Made by a program: the position numbers and the translations under genes. DNA of 64,000 bases, taken from assembly GCA_964019415.1 (NCBI GenBank), contig OZ025874.1, positions 1,781,012-1,845,011 on the forward strand, read 5' to 3'. Under the pieces are notes generated by a model, which was not told the DNA's origin, ran no database searches, and saw nothing but the letters and a program-made list of their open reading frames with translations. Below are positions 1 to 11,071 of the stretch, one piece after another. The stretch is from Ianthella basta (lineage: Eukaryota > Porifera > Demospongiae > Verongiida > Ianthellidae). How positions within the stretch are numbered: the stretch's first letter is position 1; every line of letters starts with the position of its first letter.

Positions 1-170
1 TACTCTGTCACATTGAGGCATACCATTTGTTTTGTAACGTCCTTTGGTACCCAAAGGTAGTCTTTCTCTCTCTTTAGAGAGCTAGGACTGTCCCTAAGTG
101 ACTCAGACTGAGTCTGTGACAGGGGGCTTCGTGGTTTACCTCTGAACAAGGTGGGGAATGGCGGGAAAAG

Positions 171-475
171 GGATAGAGGGAGAGGGAGGGAGGGAGGGAG
201 GGATGGAGGGAGGGATGGAGGGAAGGAGAGAGGATGGGAGGGAGAGATGTGGAGGGAAGGAGGGAGGGAGGGAGGGATGGAATGGAAAGGAGGGAGGAGG
301 GAGGGAGGGGAAAGGGAGGAGGGGGTGAGGAAGGGGAAAGGAGGGAGGGGGGAGGGAGGGGGGAGGAAGGGGAAAGGAGGGAGGGGGGAGGGGAAAGGAG
401 GGAGGGGGGAGGGGGAGGGAGGGGAAAGGATGGAGGGAGGGAGGGAGGGAGGGGAAAGGGAGGAGAGGCAGAGTG
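171..475. repeat. GGGA/GA-rich simple repeat
   Basis: A long purine-only stretch on the plus strand made of imperfect GGGA, GGAGG and GGGGAAAGGA units. It gives spurious Gly/Arg/Glu-rich or Pro/Ser-rich reading frames on the two strands. It lies beyond exon 3 of the testin-like gene, probably in its next intron. Confidence 0.9.
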
Positions 476-633
476 TAAGGAGTCGTTATGACAAAATTTC
501 CCAAGAGAGGTATAAGTGTTCAGAGGTTTGGTAAACACAACGATTCAGGAAAAGAGTTCAGTTGCTGTTTCTATTAGTGTGTGTACAGTACACGTGTACC
601 CATTCTCAATCTTCCCACCTACACACCTGCTCA

Positions 634-657
634 CACAAACACACACACATGCACACA

Positions 658-695
<38 letters not shown>

Positions 696-711
696 CCACA
701 CACACACAACA
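634..711. repeat. (CA)n microsatellite
   Basis: A CA dinucleotide tract directly following the putative splice donor of testin-like exon 3 (read on the minus strand as GT repeats). The repeat may obscure the exact donor. Confidence 0.9.
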
Positions 712-716
712 CGCAC

Positions 717-2047
717 TTTGCTCTTGGCAGTCCCGGTGATGTAGACGGGCTGCCCGTCACAGTGACATCTGGAGCAAAGAGAATCTTTCCCACTGTGACA
801 CTCCGCAAATTCTCTTCATCCTTGATGTCATGGTCATCACGAGTGTGAAGACAATGCTTGCACACTTTCCTGCAGTAAACAATGCCCACTGTCAATCACT
901 TTATCCTGTGGTTTCCTTACTGAAACAGCTAAATGTTGCAACCTCAGCTTACTCACTTTTCAATATCCCTGTACATGCACCCACCCACCCACCCACTCAC
1001 ACTCACTCACACCTACACACCCACCCACATACACACGCCCCTCCACCCCTGCCACACCTCCAGAAGTGTAAGGAGAACCCTGGACATTCCCCTCCGACAC
1101 ATTTGGTACAAGGACTTCCTTCGTCAACCTCATGAGTTAGCAAACCCTGCACAGGGGAACAGACTCTGTTCACAGTAAAACTCCCATGTGAAGAACAAGT
1201 TGCCAAGAAACCTCCAATGAGATCAAGACTGATTGATATTCAAGCTGCATAGGATGTCACGTGCACAAACTACCTCTGAAGTAAGGGCACCTCTCTATTG
1301 ACACAGGAAGAAGTGACATTAAGTATTCACATACCAAACAAATATAATAACGTCAGGTGAATGACGCTTCTGCCACGAAGATCTTCGGTACATACTGTAA
1401 CATAGGCTTATGTTTGCTATGTATGTGACTGCTCAATATCGCCATTCTGTATGTGAACCCATAGCAATGAGCCTCCTTATCATCTCTAATGAAGGCAGTG
1501 AGTGCTATCTTGGCAGCTTAGGAGAGTCAAACTACCTCTGAAGTAGGGACTCCCTCTCTAGAAGGTACTATTATTAGAGGATCCGTGTATCTCAAGGAGG
1601 CCTGATTAGAAAGGAACAAAAACAACACATGTGTGTTTCTGTTAATTGTCTCTGATAACACCTTGACTATAATGTTCCTGGGTAGCTACCATAATGCCTT
1701 GCTTGCCCCAACTGAGCAGCAGTAGCAAATTATTGTGGCATAATGTGTACATCACGCCGTGCAAGGTGGACTCTGCAACAATGCCCACAAATTAGTGGTA
1801 ACATTTACCTTGTTAGGGTTCCTTCCCATGCCAGGTACAAAAGTTAGCCTCCCTTATGAAGTCACTGTGTGTTTAGCTGATGAGGCAGCCGGCCTATGCT
1901 GACCAAGCAGCCGTGTCTGGAGGTGCACTGAAAGAGACCCATGTGGTTGTGTGTGTGCGTTCAAGCTTGAACACAACAGTGACTGATGATCGAACACGCA
2001 TGGATTTGGGGGGCTGCTTGAAGGCAAAGCCAGTCAGGCCTATAGCC

Positions 2048-2133
<86 letters not shown>

Positions 2134-4164
2134 CGTGTACATCACACAAATAAGCTCACAGTCACAACTAGCCTTTCCTCATCTTCCACTAGTAAACAAA
2201 AGCTAGACAACACCAGTTACTGCGTGCAAGTGATTCCGGGTCTTTTCCTACACTCAGCAAGCGCAACCATCACTTTTCTATTACCACGCCAACACGTTGT
2301 GCGCGAACAACACCCAGCGCTACGTATATACACCAGTACACTACTGAGACCATGCTGATCACATGCAAGTATCTAGGTCACATATCTCATTCTTATTGAA
2401 ATCTCTACCCAAGTGCCTTCAACAACAATCCTTTCAGCAACCCACGGCTGCATTCATCAATAAACTGTAGGTTGACAGAACATTAGATTGTTCTAAGCTG
2501 AATAGGTTACTGACATGGCAGAATGATTCAGCATGACCTACCTAACCAATCAGACCTTTAATTAAGTACCAATTGAGCAACTTCCCAACTAGGAACTACC
2601 TTTTGAAGAACATAGATATATTCACCTATTCATGAAAAGGTTGCTTTCTTCCACATGTGGGGAGATATAGAAACTCTACACACACAAATGTGCCATTTGC
2701 GTTTGAGAGTGTTAGGATTATATCAAAGTGCTGAGCCAATGTGTCTCATGATATAACATAAAGAAAACTGGCACATGCACATGTACTCATCACCATAGCA
2801 ACCAACACAGCTGGATGCACATTATACAGCATACATCATCTGCACCTCATGATAGCCAGCCTACCATCACTCATGCACACGCACACAGGAGCACACACAC
2901 ACACAGAGCACACACACACAGGAGCACACACACACAGGAGCACACACACACACAGAGCACACACACACACAGGAGCACACACACACAGGAGCACACACAC
3001 ACACAGGAGCACACACACACAGGAACACGCACACACAGGAACACGCACACACAGGAACACACACACACAGGAACACACACACACACAGGAGTACACAACT
3101 TATATACGTAGGACATAGGTATACACAGCTTGACACAATAAGGCTATATTTTCAACAGAGACAGTATGCGCATTCATTAATGGAAGATGGGTATACCATA
3201 TGTCCTCCATTTTCAGTAAACTGATTAACTAGAAGAGACCATTTCTATACCTACTTGATGGGACAATGATCTCACACTTGATGTCATTCATACTGCTACC
3301 AAAGGCCACAGGTACAAGGTGAGTGGTGGTGTGATGGTCAAATAAGGGACCAACTTTGCACCTAGGACACCTGCTATCATCCCAAAACAGGTGAGACTCA
3401 ACAACATATGAATATTGTTACTGAACATCATGAATATAGTTAAGGGCTAGATAACCATCCCAACAGCATGAATGTGGTTGTAGTGCTATGAGTAAACATG
3501 CTGCAGGCATGCAGGGTGTAATGCATGGAAGAAAGGATAGGGCAGATGACACAAATCTATGCTCACTACATTAGACCATTGTAGGGTGAGCATTGTATAC
3601 AGTGGTATAGGTAACACAGTGGATACTGTTCTGACACTACACTGCAGTGGATGCGATTATGTTCTTTAAAGCAGAGTTAGACGAAAGCATGACAAATATA
3701 TGTCAAGTGCACTCTCATACAGAAAAGAGACTGCAATGCATTGTACATACACAGCCAGACTTGGAGGCCTGTGTGTCTATACTAGCAGTGCTGCATACCA
3801 CAGGCCTGCATCCTTCAGCTACGTGTGTGTATTGCCCATCTGGTGTATATTAAATGGCTGAGCTTGCAGCATGACATCAGTGACTGAACATTTCCGTAGA
3901 TCATATTGCATATTGGGACATTGACTGAGGCAGCCCAAGTATTCAAACAACGCATTACCCGCCCAACCATCTTCACACCGCTGAATCGAGCAACAAATAC
4001 CCAGAAACGTCTCTTTTGCGAGAGAAACAAGCTGGCACTAGCAATGCAGGAAGAAGGGGTTGCCATCGCCTGGCGAATCAACGGTGAACACTAACCTTCT
4101 TTATTGCGACCACTCGCACAGATTCCAAGTGCTTCTTCCTTCGACTTAGCACGTCAGCCGACAT
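717..4164 (-). CDS. Testin-like LIM-family protein, 5' exons only (runs off left edge)
   Basis: Three exons join in frame on the minus strand. Exon 1 (4164-4096) starts with ATG, encodes 23 residues beginning MSADVLSRRKKHLESV and ends at GTTAGT in phase 0. Exon 2 (1146-1058) follows CAG and encodes GLLTHEVDEGSPCTKC...CPGFSLHFWR, ending in phase 2. Exon 3 (869 to about 717) continues KVCKHCLHTRDDHDIKDE. The joined Cys pattern C-x2-C...C-x3-L-HFWR-K-x-C-x2-C...E/D-HD is the N-terminal cysteine-rich motif of testin and relatives, placed before the PET and LIM domains in that family. Testin is a focal-adhesion/actin-associated scaffold. The PET and LIM domains would lie left of the window. The exon 3 end is uncertain because its donor abuts a CA repeat. 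Family assignment is fairly secure; exact orthology is not. Confidence 0.7.
978..1050. repeat. CCCA/CA-rich simple repeat
   Basis: CCCA and CACA units lie just inside the intron that follows testin-like exon 2 (minus orientation). No coding signal. Confidence 0.8.
2049..2129. repeat. (GT)n microsatellite
   Basis: About 40 uninterrupted GT units within the testin-like intron. Confidence 0.95.
2877..3095. repeat. CA-based minisatellite with AGGAGCA / AGGAACA interruptions
   Basis: CACACACA blocks separated regularly by AGGAGCA, AGAGCA or AGGAACA, giving a unit of about 14-18 bp repeated more than ten times. The variants are clustered: AGGAGCA on the left, AGGAACA on the right. That pattern is typical of local unit duplication. 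Confidence 0.9.
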
Positions 4165-4440
4165 CCTGGCCTTCTTTCCGCGCCGGCTTCAGCTAGCCTG
4201 ATGGGCGGAGCTATTCGAAGAGACGAGACCTCCCCCGCCCCAAAACGCAGATTCGGCGCAAACAGTAACATCGCGTTATAACGTGTGCATTCTTCGCATT
4301 GCAGAATGTAAACATATGGGGGTGTGTCGGCTAAGCGTATCCTAGCACGCCCACCTTTTATCACCCTCAAGTGCTGACGAAGCGGCGCTTCTACGGAAGC
4401 GGCAACCGACACTCCAACCGGTCGACCAGATTCCTAAGGG
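4165..4440 (-). promoter_or_regulatory. GC-richer promoter region of the testin-like gene
   Basis: The DNA directly upstream of the exon 1 ATG is visibly richer in GC and CpG (cgcgccggc, ccgccccaaaacg) than the surrounding AT-rich sequence. This fits a CpG-type promoter for the minus-strand gene. No TATA box is evident. Confidence 0.35.
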
Positions 4441-4904
4441 ATTCTGTTTCTACAACTAGAGGAAGAAAGCAACCTACATACCCACAAATAGGCACAGTGG
4501 TCATGTGAAGGTCATCTGAAGATATTTCACCCTGCCTCCATTAAGACTGAATTCCTTTCCTTCAACTACACATGCCTCCTCCTTTGATGACCCCACCTTT
4601 GATTCATCACCCATGCATTCCGTGCAAACAACACTTCACAGCTGTCAGCAGTGACTACTGGATGTGCCACCAGTAGATTTCAATCAATCAGTTTGAACTA
4701 AAAAGTCAAAAATGCAGTGCACACACAAGCACAAGTGTGAGTTAATAGTGATGATTCAATACAAGACAATGGGAAGGACTGAGTACGTATGTACACGATA
4801 CAGCTATCTAGTGAAGTCCAGTGAAACAGGGATACATCAATAATGTAATAGAAAAATTCCGGTCCATGTGTTAAGTTAAAATCCATTCAGGCTCTCGACG
4901 CAGT

Positions 4905-5390
4905 CTATGACGCCTCTACTGAGATTTCCGTACTCCTGTGATACTTCTGTCTGTACGCACCTGCATATGATGGTAGGTTGTACAGCTGGGATAGGTCGGA
5001 CGTCCAGGGCGCTGTTGTGGTAGGCGCCGCAGGCTGCCTGTACTCCTCTAGTGGAATTGAGGACACGGAGCCGTCCTCTCCAAACCTGTATGATACATCT
5101 TTGGGATCAATCCAAAGAGTCAATTCGTGGGGGAGGTACTTTCTGATGTCGCTCAAACCTGTGACTTGCGCAGCTTCAGTCAGGATAGAATCTAGCTTTT
5201 TCTCATTTATCCTGATACACCTGTACGCGCTTCCCTTCAGAGGCTTGTCTGTGTGCCAGTGCCCTCGGAAACGTTGTAGTAAAAGCTGTTCTAAACGGAG
5301 TCGAAATGGCTCCACAAATTGGTAAGGCAAGTGACTAGTGACCATTAGGTTACTGAGAAAATTGACGGCACAACGCACTTCTGACTTCAT
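4905..5390 (-). CDS. BTG/Tob family anti-proliferative protein, intronless
   Basis: A 161-residue protein carrying the whole BTG domain. Its N-terminus MKSEVRCAVNFLSNLM matches the first helix of BTG1/2. Box A reads HWHTDKPLKGSAYRCIRIN. A helix follows, then box B, LPHELTLWIDPKDVSYRFGEDG. Family members bind the CAF1/CNOT7 deadenylase through these boxes, promote mRNA deadenylation and restrain proliferation. The last 50 residues are Pro/Ser/Tyr-rich and unlike BTG1/2. The frame stays open 27 codons upstream to 5471 but without an ATG, and a TATA box at 5501-5507 would place the transcript start near 5475, so the ATG at 5390 is the sensible start. No intron interrupts the domain, although vertebrate BTG genes have one; this may be a retrocopy or an ancestral intronless state. 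Confidence 0.88.
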   Translation of the reverse strand: MKSEVRCAVNFLSNLMVTSHLPYQFVEPFRLRLEQLLLQRFRGHWHTDKPLKGSAYRCIRINEKKLDSILTEAAQVTGLSDIRKYLPHELTLWIDPKDVSYRFGEDGSVSSIPLEEYRQPAAPTTTAPWTSDLSQLYNLPSYAGAYRQKYHRSTEISVEAS

Positions 5391-5500
5391 TCTGTTACAC
5401 AGCGGGGAAGACTTTTTCTGATGATCGTTTTTCTTGACGTTCTCTTCCCAGGCTCTCCACCCAACAACCACAACACATCAACACAACGACCTGGTAACGA

Positions 5501-5507
5501 TTTTATA
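5501..5507 (-). promoter_or_regulatory. TATA box of the BTG gene
   Basis: TATAAAA read on the minus strand (inside gcgtataaaatcg), about 110 bp upstream of the chosen ATG. It supports the ATG at 5390 over any farther upstream codon. Confidence 0.5.
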
Positions 5508-5810
5508 CGCAGAAATGACCAGTGATGTCATAGGGACAAGCCAAAATAGCATCACCTGATTCCCTAATATGGTGAGGGTCTTATCATGACGTAACGGGAA
5601 ACCGCAACTTCCCCCTAGTTTTGTCCCCAGGAAGTGTTTACGGCTCAGTCAGCATATTTACCGTCTCTGCGGTACGCAGCTTGTTGTACACATGCGTCAT
5701 GTACCTTGTGTGGAAAGCGTGAGTGGTGGAGAACAATGACTCATGAGCACACACGCAGACAAAGGCACATGTACAGATAATCTGGCACATAATTATGTAT
5801 ACGGGGCAAA

Positions 5811-5811
<1 letters not shown>

Positions 5812-5886
<75 letters not shown>

Positions 5887-5905
5887 CACACACACACACA
5901 CACAC
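5812..5905. repeat. (CA)n microsatellite
   Basis: A nearly perfect CA tract with a single CCCC interruption near 5884. Confidence 0.95.
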
Positions 5906-7394
5906 GCACATTATATGAATCAATGAGGAATCTTGAGCGTAATCACAACGATGGAGGCCGCAGTCTCCGAAGGTCTCACGCAGCAATTATCCCCTTACTC
6001 GCATCAACATTATATGTTTGTGCACTCATTGGAATCAGTCATGCACACACCTGTTGGTGCCTAAAGGTGCCATGCACACTCACATCTTAACCTCAGCCAC
6101 CTTGACTCAATTTGCAGGAAACCACATAGCCCAAGAGAGATTAAACCACTGTAATCCTTTCACTTAGCTATCACATTCTCACATGTTAACTTACATGAAT
6201 ACTCGGGCATTGGTAATAGTGTTAGGATAATTGGCAGATTGAGTGAATAAGGAAGTGTCTCAAGATGATCTGTTCACAAGACATGCATGTGTAGCCTGTA
6301 TGACTACTGCTCCACCTTGTCTCCGCAGAGAATCCTCCTCCAGACATTGAGATGCGCTGGCCATGGTGAGGAAAATCGTATACAATGTCTGACACTTATT
6401 GAGTTGCCTGTATACATGAACCATAGAACAGGTGTGCACTCCCCAGTCCATTAGGAGCTTGAAGCGATAAAGAGACACTCCCTTTACAGTGAAGACCCAA
6501 TGAGGAATTGTGGAATGTGTGACTGCGGATGGCTTCAAGTGTGACTATGGGTGCATTCATGGCAAGTTCTATGCACAAGAAACCCTCTGTCCACAGCTGC
6601 TGTTCCCTCATTCAGTAGGCTTCATATGGTCAGTTCATCCTGGGAGACAGGATGGATGATAGAAGGTTTTCAGTTTCAGCCAACACAGTATACTAGATTT
6701 GTGTATTGTTGCTCTGATGGTCACTTTGTTCTATTTCCTCTAGAAGTGTTCATTTTGGGACCTCTTTTGAGTGATAAATTGTATAATTCCATTGCCCTAT
6801 AGCCATGTGTGCATATACATTGACTGGGGGGAGGGAGACTATTTCCTTTCTGACAATTTCATTTTACCATGTTTACGTATGTAGAGTGTGTTTTGGTCTT
6901 GCTCTCAAGGAAGAACCCTCCCACCTTTGCAATGTATCCCATACAGTAACCACGACAACAGTTAGACTGTATGCGATTCATGTACATATCAAGTTGCTGA
7001 CACCAAGAATACCAACTGTGCACTCACCAGAGAACCCAATATCTACCACTGCTCCAATTGGACCGCCCACACATGTAACTAGCTACCTCAGGTACAACAG
7101 GGTACAACCATACTCACAGCTACAACCAACCACCGTGACCCTTGGCCACACACGTGTTAAATGCAATTACACAAAGTTTATGTAATGTGACAATGTGTGG
7201 TTGTACTACAGTATAATTATGTCTTACTGAATCATCTAGGCTGGGGGTATTCACATATACAGGCTTTGGTACTTGTATATGTGCATTATGTACTGTGTGC
7301 AGTATCTCAGTAACATGTATTATTATACATGTATGATAATATATGCACCCACACATTTAAATGCAGTGCCCTTAGTGTTGTTGTGCTATAATAA

Positions 7395-7455
7395 TATTAT
7401 ATGTGTATATATGTGTATATATGTGTACTATATGTATATATGTGTATATATTATA
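7395..7455. repeat. ATATGTGT tandem repeat
   Basis: Imperfect tandem copies of an 8-10 bp alternating purine-pyrimidine unit (atatgtgtat). It is AT-rich and not coding. Confidence 0.7.
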
Positions 7456-7905
7456 CGTATGTGTGGTGCACCTGCCTTGCAGTTAAGAGGGAAAGTGTGC
7501 GCAGAGTCCATCCCAATGTAGTAGACTAATCTCAAGATCCATTGTAGCCATGGTAGCGCTGCTGGTTGCCATAGTAATCATTGGGATCAGCTCTCAGCCA
7601 CTACATATATGCGATAACAACACCACCAACTACCCACTCACACAGCATGTGGTGGGCAGTGATAAATGTAAAGTAGTCACATTTTCTGTGTCAGCATCCA
7701 TTTAACCTGGTTGTTCACTTTGAGCAATGAACTGAGGATCTGTTGGACATCTCTGCATTTATTGTGGTCATTGGATAATGGCTTTGTTAATGGCACGTGT
7801 CAGGTGCTTGTGTGCTGTGACATATTGTGAAATGTTATGTAATCGGAATTATAATGAGATCTGATGTGTGCTTCTGTCTTGTGTAATGTTACGTATATTG
7901 TGTAT

Positions 7906-8032
<127 letters not shown>

Positions 8033-8404
8033 AGTATCATGACTGTGTGTCAGGAAGTGAGGCTATTTTTAGAATGTGGACAGCTGCAATGACAGCAGTT
8101 GTAATCCTGATCAGCACTTCAGTGGCATTGACCAATCAAAGGTGACCATGACACTAGGTATGAGCATCTACTTATTGCATCACTCACATTTCATATGTGT
8201 TACATCACTATAGAGACACTGTCATCCATTTCCTCTCAACACAGGGTCTTGAGTGACCCATCATGTTTGCCCATGTTTGGTATGTGCATGAATAGGGTGA
8301 TGACACAATTGCAACCTCAGTATGTATAGCATGTGTGTGCACATTAGTGCAGAGTGTGTCCACCTGTGTAAACATATGATCAGGAAGTTATAGGGCCGGT
8401 TGAC

Positions 8405-9260
8405 TGTGTTGGCATGCACACTGGGTGTGACCATTAGACAGGTCCAACAACAAGTGCAGTGACAATAGACAGGTTCACACTGGGTGAGCCCACATTAGAC
8501 AAGTCCTACCAAGAGTGTGGTCACATTAGACAGGTTCCCACTGGGTGTGCCCACATTAGACAGGTCCAACAAGTGTAGTGACAATAGACAGGTTCACACT
8601 GGGTGTGCCCACATTAGACAAGTCCTACCAAGAGTGTGGTCACATTAGACAGGTCCAACAATTGCGGTGACAATAGGCAGGTTCACACTGGGTGTGCCCA
8701 CATTAGACAAGTCCTACCAAGAGTGTGGTCACATTAGACAGGTCCAACAATTGCGGTGACAATAGGCAGGTTCCCACTGGGTGTGCCCACATTAGACAAG
8801 TCCTACCAAGAGTGTGGTCACATTAGACAGGTTCCCACTGGGTGTGCCCACATTAGACAAGTCCTACCAAGAGTGTGGTCACATTAGACAGGTTCCCACT
8901 GCATGTGTCCACATTAGACAAGTCCTACCATGAGTGCAGTCACATTAGACAAGTTCTACCATGAGTGTGGTCTCATTAGACAGGTTCCCACTGGGTGTGA
9001 GACTGCATTATAGACTGGTCCGATGTGACTGCATCACACAGGTCCCACTATTACGGGTCCCAATATGAATGTCTTCCCACTGGACAGGTCCCACTGTGAT
9101 AGTGGTCACATTAGAGAGGTCCCACAGGGTGAGACAAGTCCCACTGTCATAGTGGTCACATTAGAGAGGTCCCACACAGGTGAGACAAGTCCCACTGTCA
9201 TAGTGGTCACATTAGAGAGGTCCCACATGGGTGAGACAGTTCCCACTAATATGGGTTTCA
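8405..9260. repeat. CATTAGACAGGTCC minisatellite
   Basis: Two related tandem arrays. From about 8405 to 9000, a unit of roughly 60 bp (CACTGGGTGTGCCCACATTAG, CAAGTCCTACCAAGAGTGTG, CACATTAGACAGGT) recurs many times with deletions. From about 9080 to 9246, three copies of a roughly 50-55 bp unit (CACTGTCATAGTGGTCACAT, TAGAGAGGTCCCACA, GGTGAGACAAGTCC) follow. Both share the core CACATTAGA(C/G)AGGT. The open frame through the second array is a by-product of its unit length and not a gene. Confidence 0.9.
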
Positions 9261-10599
9261 CTATGGTCTCATTAGTCAGGTCTCATTGTGAGGACCAGAA
9301 TATACTAGGCACCTGTTTATATGTATATATGTGTGCCAGATTGTACTGCTGTACAGCTAGCTATTACGCAATGATAAGGCTGTGTTTGTAAGTAAGTTGT
9401 TTACACATATCTTGCAATGTTGTGCTAACTGTGTCTTATCAGCAGACACCATGTGCTAGTCAGCACTGTGAGTACTGCATACATAAGTGATGGGGCATTT
9501 AGGTGAACACACAGGATAGTTGTAGAATATTCCAGAAGTTTCTAGAACATTGTCTATACTACACTACACCTCAAACATTCTGGAACACTAGCTACACTTT
9601 GGATCAACCTAGCTAGCTGACTGCAGCTGGGTGGCAACATAGCCAGCAATATTGTCTTAACAAACCATGTAGTAATCTATTGGTAAGTTATTGTATTACC
9701 TGGCAACTGAAGTAATAATGATGTCATTCTACATGACTGTGATGACCAACGAATTAAGTGTTATTTCCTTGTTTTTTCATTAGTCGATCATGATATGTCT
9801 GGTGTGTGAGAGACAGTGTGGTCTTTGGCTAGGACATTAACACTTTGTGGTCCTCTGAAGCTTAACCACAACTTTCCTAGTCGCATACCTGTGGTCACAC
9901 TACAAAGCATACTTGGGTCAATTCGGAACCACAGCAGGCATGACAGGAACTGCCACTAACTCAGCATGGATGTGTGTGCAATGGTTCAGTAGACATGACG
10001 TAAGTAGGAGATAACATTATCTAACCAGTCAAGCCAGAAGCATTTCCTGCAATGTCACTGAGGGTGCTTTTGGTTAGAGATTGTGGTAAAATGCAATGGG
10101 AGGAGTTGTGATACTGGTTAACATGCATACAAAAGAGTGATACTGCTTGAGGTTTGGGACATTTTGGATAGTGTAACTAGTGATTGTCTACCTATGAGAT
10201 GTACACATGTATTCGTTTAAGCATGTGTTCATCTATTATGTGTGCACAAACTCACAACACGCATGCACACTCAAACACATGATGATGTCAACACGCCTGC
10301 ACACACTTGCACGTGTACGTACATTATCTACGTAATCAGGACAGTACCTCATTGGGATTGTACCCTAGTGCTGTGTCTGCATGTGTGCACTTTGATATTG
10401 ATAATGATATTGATAGTGATAGTGATAGTGATACATCTATGTCAAACAAGTGTGCACACACACACATGATACACACACACACGCACGCAACACATACACA
10501 CACCTATAGTTCTGCTAGGATAGTCCCCCCTTCCCCCCACACACAAACTACACGTAATTATGCACACATAATAGGCGTATTCACAATTCATGCATGCAC

Positions 10600-11071
10600 A
10601 CACTTCATGCAGACAATTGAATCTGAATCTTCTAATTTAAGTTTGACCTATATAAGGACTACTAATGGAACCTATGTCTATTAGTACAAATGTGTGGGGT
10701 AGGGGATTAGGTCATGGGTTATGTTAAGCTCCACCTTTTCCATTCATGCAATGTCCTGTTCACTCAGCTTTCACTATCATGCAGTGCAGCTGTAAACATT
10801 GCGTACGTGTGCCCAGCCATGCCCAGGCAAGTACACACGTACGAAGTGAAAAGCGTGATGAAGTACCAGCGTTTAACTAATCGAGGGGATACGGAATGCT
10901 CAATGGCAAGGCGCTCTACTTGAGTAAACTCTTTGACAGTGCATGAGAGAGCGGAGACAGCTGGACGAAAGCACGAAGTTTAAGGTTACCCTGCGGGCCC
11001 AGTTCAGGACGGTCTCTGATACTTCTGCCGTTTCTCAGCTCTGGTGTACGGACGTTTAATACGTCGTTACG
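10600..11071 (+). other. Duplicated 5' flank of ADAR-like gene A
   Basis: This flank recurs at about 13606-14055 upstream of gene B. Shared landmarks are caattgaatctgaat, the GTGTGGGG stretch, gtgcccagccatgcccagg and gtgaaaagc-tgatg. A short version of the first landmark also occurs near 22605. The repeat shows that the duplication carried regulatory sequence as well as coding sequence. No clear TATA box sits at the expected distance. Confidence 0.6.

Larger units (their letters stand above)
1147..4095 (-). other. Long first intron of the testin-like gene
   Basis: About 2.9 kb between testin-like exons 1 and 2, containing two large CA/TG tracts. A short word, caaactacctctgaagta followed by a C/T-rich segment, occurs twice (near 1266 and 1529). 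I see no additional conserved exon. Confidence 0.55.

Noticed and set aside
74..538. Pro/Ser- or Gly/Arg-rich open frames over the GA repeat
   Set aside because: They are low-complexity translations of GGGA/TCCC units on both strands, with no start context or splice support.
8405..9260. CRISPR array
   Set aside because: The repeats are long and directly tandem, with no unique spacers of constant length, and the genome is eukaryotic.
9065..9391. Open frame encoding repeats of HTGETSPTVIVVTLERS
   Set aside because: It is a translation of three minisatellite units whose length is a multiple of three. No known domain, and the frame breaks outside the array.
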